Positions 13,144-14,734 of a stretch of 14,734 nucleotides of DNA are shown in pieces. Under the pieces are notes generated by a model. That model ran no database searches and was not told the DNA's origin. It was given only the letters and a program-made list of their open reading frames with translations. The stretch is from Muribaculaceae bacterium (GTDB taxonomy: Bacteria > Bacteroidota > Bacteroidia > Bacteroidales > Muribaculaceae). The position numbers and the translations under genes are program-made. How positions within the stretch are numbered: the stretch's first letter is position 1; the number at the start of each line of letters is the position of its first letter. Where the stretch lies: assembly GCA_009775355.1 (NCBI GenBank), contig VSPN01000054.1:1-14734 (forward strand), given 5' to 3'.

Positions 13144-14655
13144 TTAGAAGCGCGATTTCTCAGTATTGCCGGCGCCGGTGCCGCGATAACGGTCGCGTGT
13201 AGTGTTGAAGCGGAACTGAAGTGTCAGCATTATTGAACGCCCGGGAGAGTAATTCTTCTGGACAATCCTGACAGCATCGCTGTACATTACGGCATCGTTC
13301 TGCGATGAATTGAACAGATCCTTCGCTTCGACAGTCACACTGAGCCTGTCGTTGAAAAAGCCCTTGTAAATCTTGGCATTGACATACCAGGGTGTGTTTG
13401 ACAGCTTCATGTTGCCATCCCAGTTGGATGTCATCAACTGCGCATCCACGTTAAACCATATATCAAACGGAAGTTTTATAGCATTCTGCCACTGGAACAT
13501 GAAGCCCGGAGTATTCATTTTCATTGGCTCTCCATTTACGGGCAAAGTCAGCCACTGCTTCATAACGCCGGCATTCACACGCGGTTGCCACACACCACCG
13601 ACATTGAATTGACCTCCGACAAATGCCTGAAAGAAGTGACGCTTGTCAAGATTGGCGGTTTTGATGATGATAGCCTCCCCGTCAGTGCCGTAGGGTTCGG
13701 TGATATGGTAGACTCCATCCTTGAAATATGTGTAAGACACCTGGGCGAAGAACTGACGCCACTGCGCCATATATTCTACAGTCTGCAACCTGGTCGGTTT
13801 CAGATATGGATTGCCGCTTTCAAATGTCAGACGGTTGATATAGCTGACAGCGCCGTCGAGCTGACTGTAACCGGGGCGCACGGTCTTTCCGGAATAATTC
13901 AGACCCATGTACACATTACCGATCTGTGTGGCTACATTAAGCGAAGGAAACAGATTGTTGTACGCCTTGCTCTGACCGTCGCGACGCAACCCGGTCTCGT
14001 AGTAATCGAACTCCACATGTTCGAAGCGAAGACCTGCACCGATATCGAAGCGGCCTAACCGCTGTGCGACCTCCACAAATACGGCAATATTACTTTCGTC
14101 AACTCTGTTGTCGGCATCCGGCACTTCAGGAATATTTGCAGTAAAGAGACTGGTAGTGCGCGTATCGGTATATTCCTCCCCGAATCTTATCCGACCCCGC
14201 CATAAGGGATGGCTTAAAACCAATTTTTCGGCAAACATCCGGTTGCGGCTGACAGCGCCTGTGTTTACGACACGGTCTTCCCCGGTTTCACTGTACTCAT
14301 TGCTCAACGAAAGCTCCCGACTTTTATACCATATGTAGTCAGCGTTGAAATCTATTGTAAACTTGCCCGCAACCCCATTATAGTAAAGATTGGCATAATG
14401 TCTCGGCAAAGCCGTCGACCTGTTATTGACATCCGACTCATATCTGTCAAGAAGACTGCCATCCAGCCACACTTCACTCGGGATAATACCGTTGGTGTGA
14501 TGACGATTCCAGCTATTCTGATAATATGCGCCTATGCTATGCTTTTCATTAATCATGTAAGAGAATCCGATTTTGCCGGTCATGTCGTTATATGTCTGCT
14601 TACCAAGCGTATGCAATGATTGATTGTACCGCCCGTTCGGAGTGACGGTAGTCAT
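13144..14655 (-). CDS. TonB-receptor-like outer-membrane beta-barrel protein, N-terminally truncated (possible pseudogene)
   Basis: The 503 residues are almost entirely repeating amphipathic beta-strands (e.g. GKFTIDFNADYIWYKS, DIGAGLRFEHVEFDYYE, VYMGLNYSGKTVRPGYSQL) and match the barrel half of the Bacteroidota family OMP_b-brl_3 (PF14905). DLFNSSQND and the final SIMLTLQFRFN are typical of its C-terminus. Full-length members have about 750-800 residues, with a signal peptide, a carboxypeptidase-regulatory-like domain and a plug; none is present here. Upstream of the ATG at 14655 the same frame meets a TAA and a TGA within 45 bases, beside an A-rich run (14681-14690). It has no signal peptide, so as it stands it should not reach the outer membrane. 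Either the gene is decayed, or the N-terminal half lies in another frame beyond the window. Confidence 0.7.
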   Translation of the reverse strand: MTTVTPNGRYNQSLHTLGKQTYNDMTGKIGFSYMINEKHSIGAYYQNSWNRHHTNGIIPSEVWLDGSLLDRYESDVNNRSTALPRHYANLYYNGVAGKFTIDFNADYIWYKSRELSLSNEYSETGEDRVVNTGAVSRNRMFAEKLVLSHPLWRGRIRFGEEYTDTRTTSLFTANIPEVPDADNRVDESNIAVFVEVAQRLGRFDIGAGLRFEHVEFDYYETGLRRDGQSKAYNNLFPSLNVATQIGNVYMGLNYSGKTVRPGYSQLDGAVSYINRLTFESGNPYLKPTRLQTVEYMAQWRQFFAQVSYTYFKDGVYHITEPYGTDGEAIIIKTANLDKRHFFQAFVGGQFNVGGVWQPRVNAGVMKQWLTLPVNGEPMKMNTPGFMFQWQNAIKLPFDIWFNVDAQLMTSNWDGNMKLSNTPWYVNAKIYKGFFNDRLSVTVEAKDLFNSSQNDAVMYSDAVRIVQKNYSPGRSIMLTLQFRFNTTRDRYRGTGAGNTEKSRF

Positions 14656-14734
14656 ATACGTGAGTTCGGGATAAGAATTTTATTTTTTTCAACCAAGCAA
14701 AAGACATAGAGTATTGGGCGGCCTGTCAAGGTCG

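Overview
The window looks like the chromosome of a gut-type Bacteroidales bacterium; the Muribaculaceae are my best guess. The signs are Bacteroidota-style -7 promoter boxes (TAnnTTTG) with no Shine-Dalgarno sequences before most genes, Bacteroidota outer-membrane beta-barrel families, and a Bacteroides-type mobilization module. The lineage is inferred from style and not from a marker gene.

Left part (1 to about 6540): one end of an integrated mobilizable element, all genes on the minus strand. From its right end inward it has a zinc-finger protein with four tandem HTH units (5401-6297), a tyrosine integrase (4191-5300), a small membrane protein of unknown role (3257-3946), an excisionase-type HTH protein (2794-3156) coupled to a DUF3987 P-loop protein (1400-2794), a probable oriT region (1205-1399), a MobC-like ribbon-helix-helix accessory protein (731-1102), and a MOBP relaxase that runs off the left edge (1-734). 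No type IV secretion genes are visible, so the element probably borrows a conjugation machine. Any cargo and the left end lie outside the window. The right end sits beside the 3' end of mnmE, where other integrative elements (SGI1 of Salmonella) are known to insert.

The element's non-coding DNA is full of order. There is an 8-bp-period repeat array over the mobC start, repeats and hairpins in the oriT region, a 10-bp-period GTCA array in front of the four-HTH gene, a run of phased A-tracts at the element end, and a matched promoter layout in front of both the excisionase-like gene and the integrase gene. This is the most interesting part of the window.

Right part (6548-14734): ordinary, more GC-rich chromosome. 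A secreted-type DNA/RNA nuclease gene and mnmE form a minus-strand pair (8860 to 6548). Divergent from it is a plus-strand pair, pepT and miaA. Thus two tRNA-modification genes, mnmE (U34) and miaA (A37), flank a nuclease and a peptidase. miaA converges on, and overlaps, a YitT-family membrane protein gene. Divergent from that is a small outer-membrane beta-barrel protein gene, which converges across a GC-rich hairpin with a large TonB-receptor-like beta-barrel gene lacking its N-terminal part.
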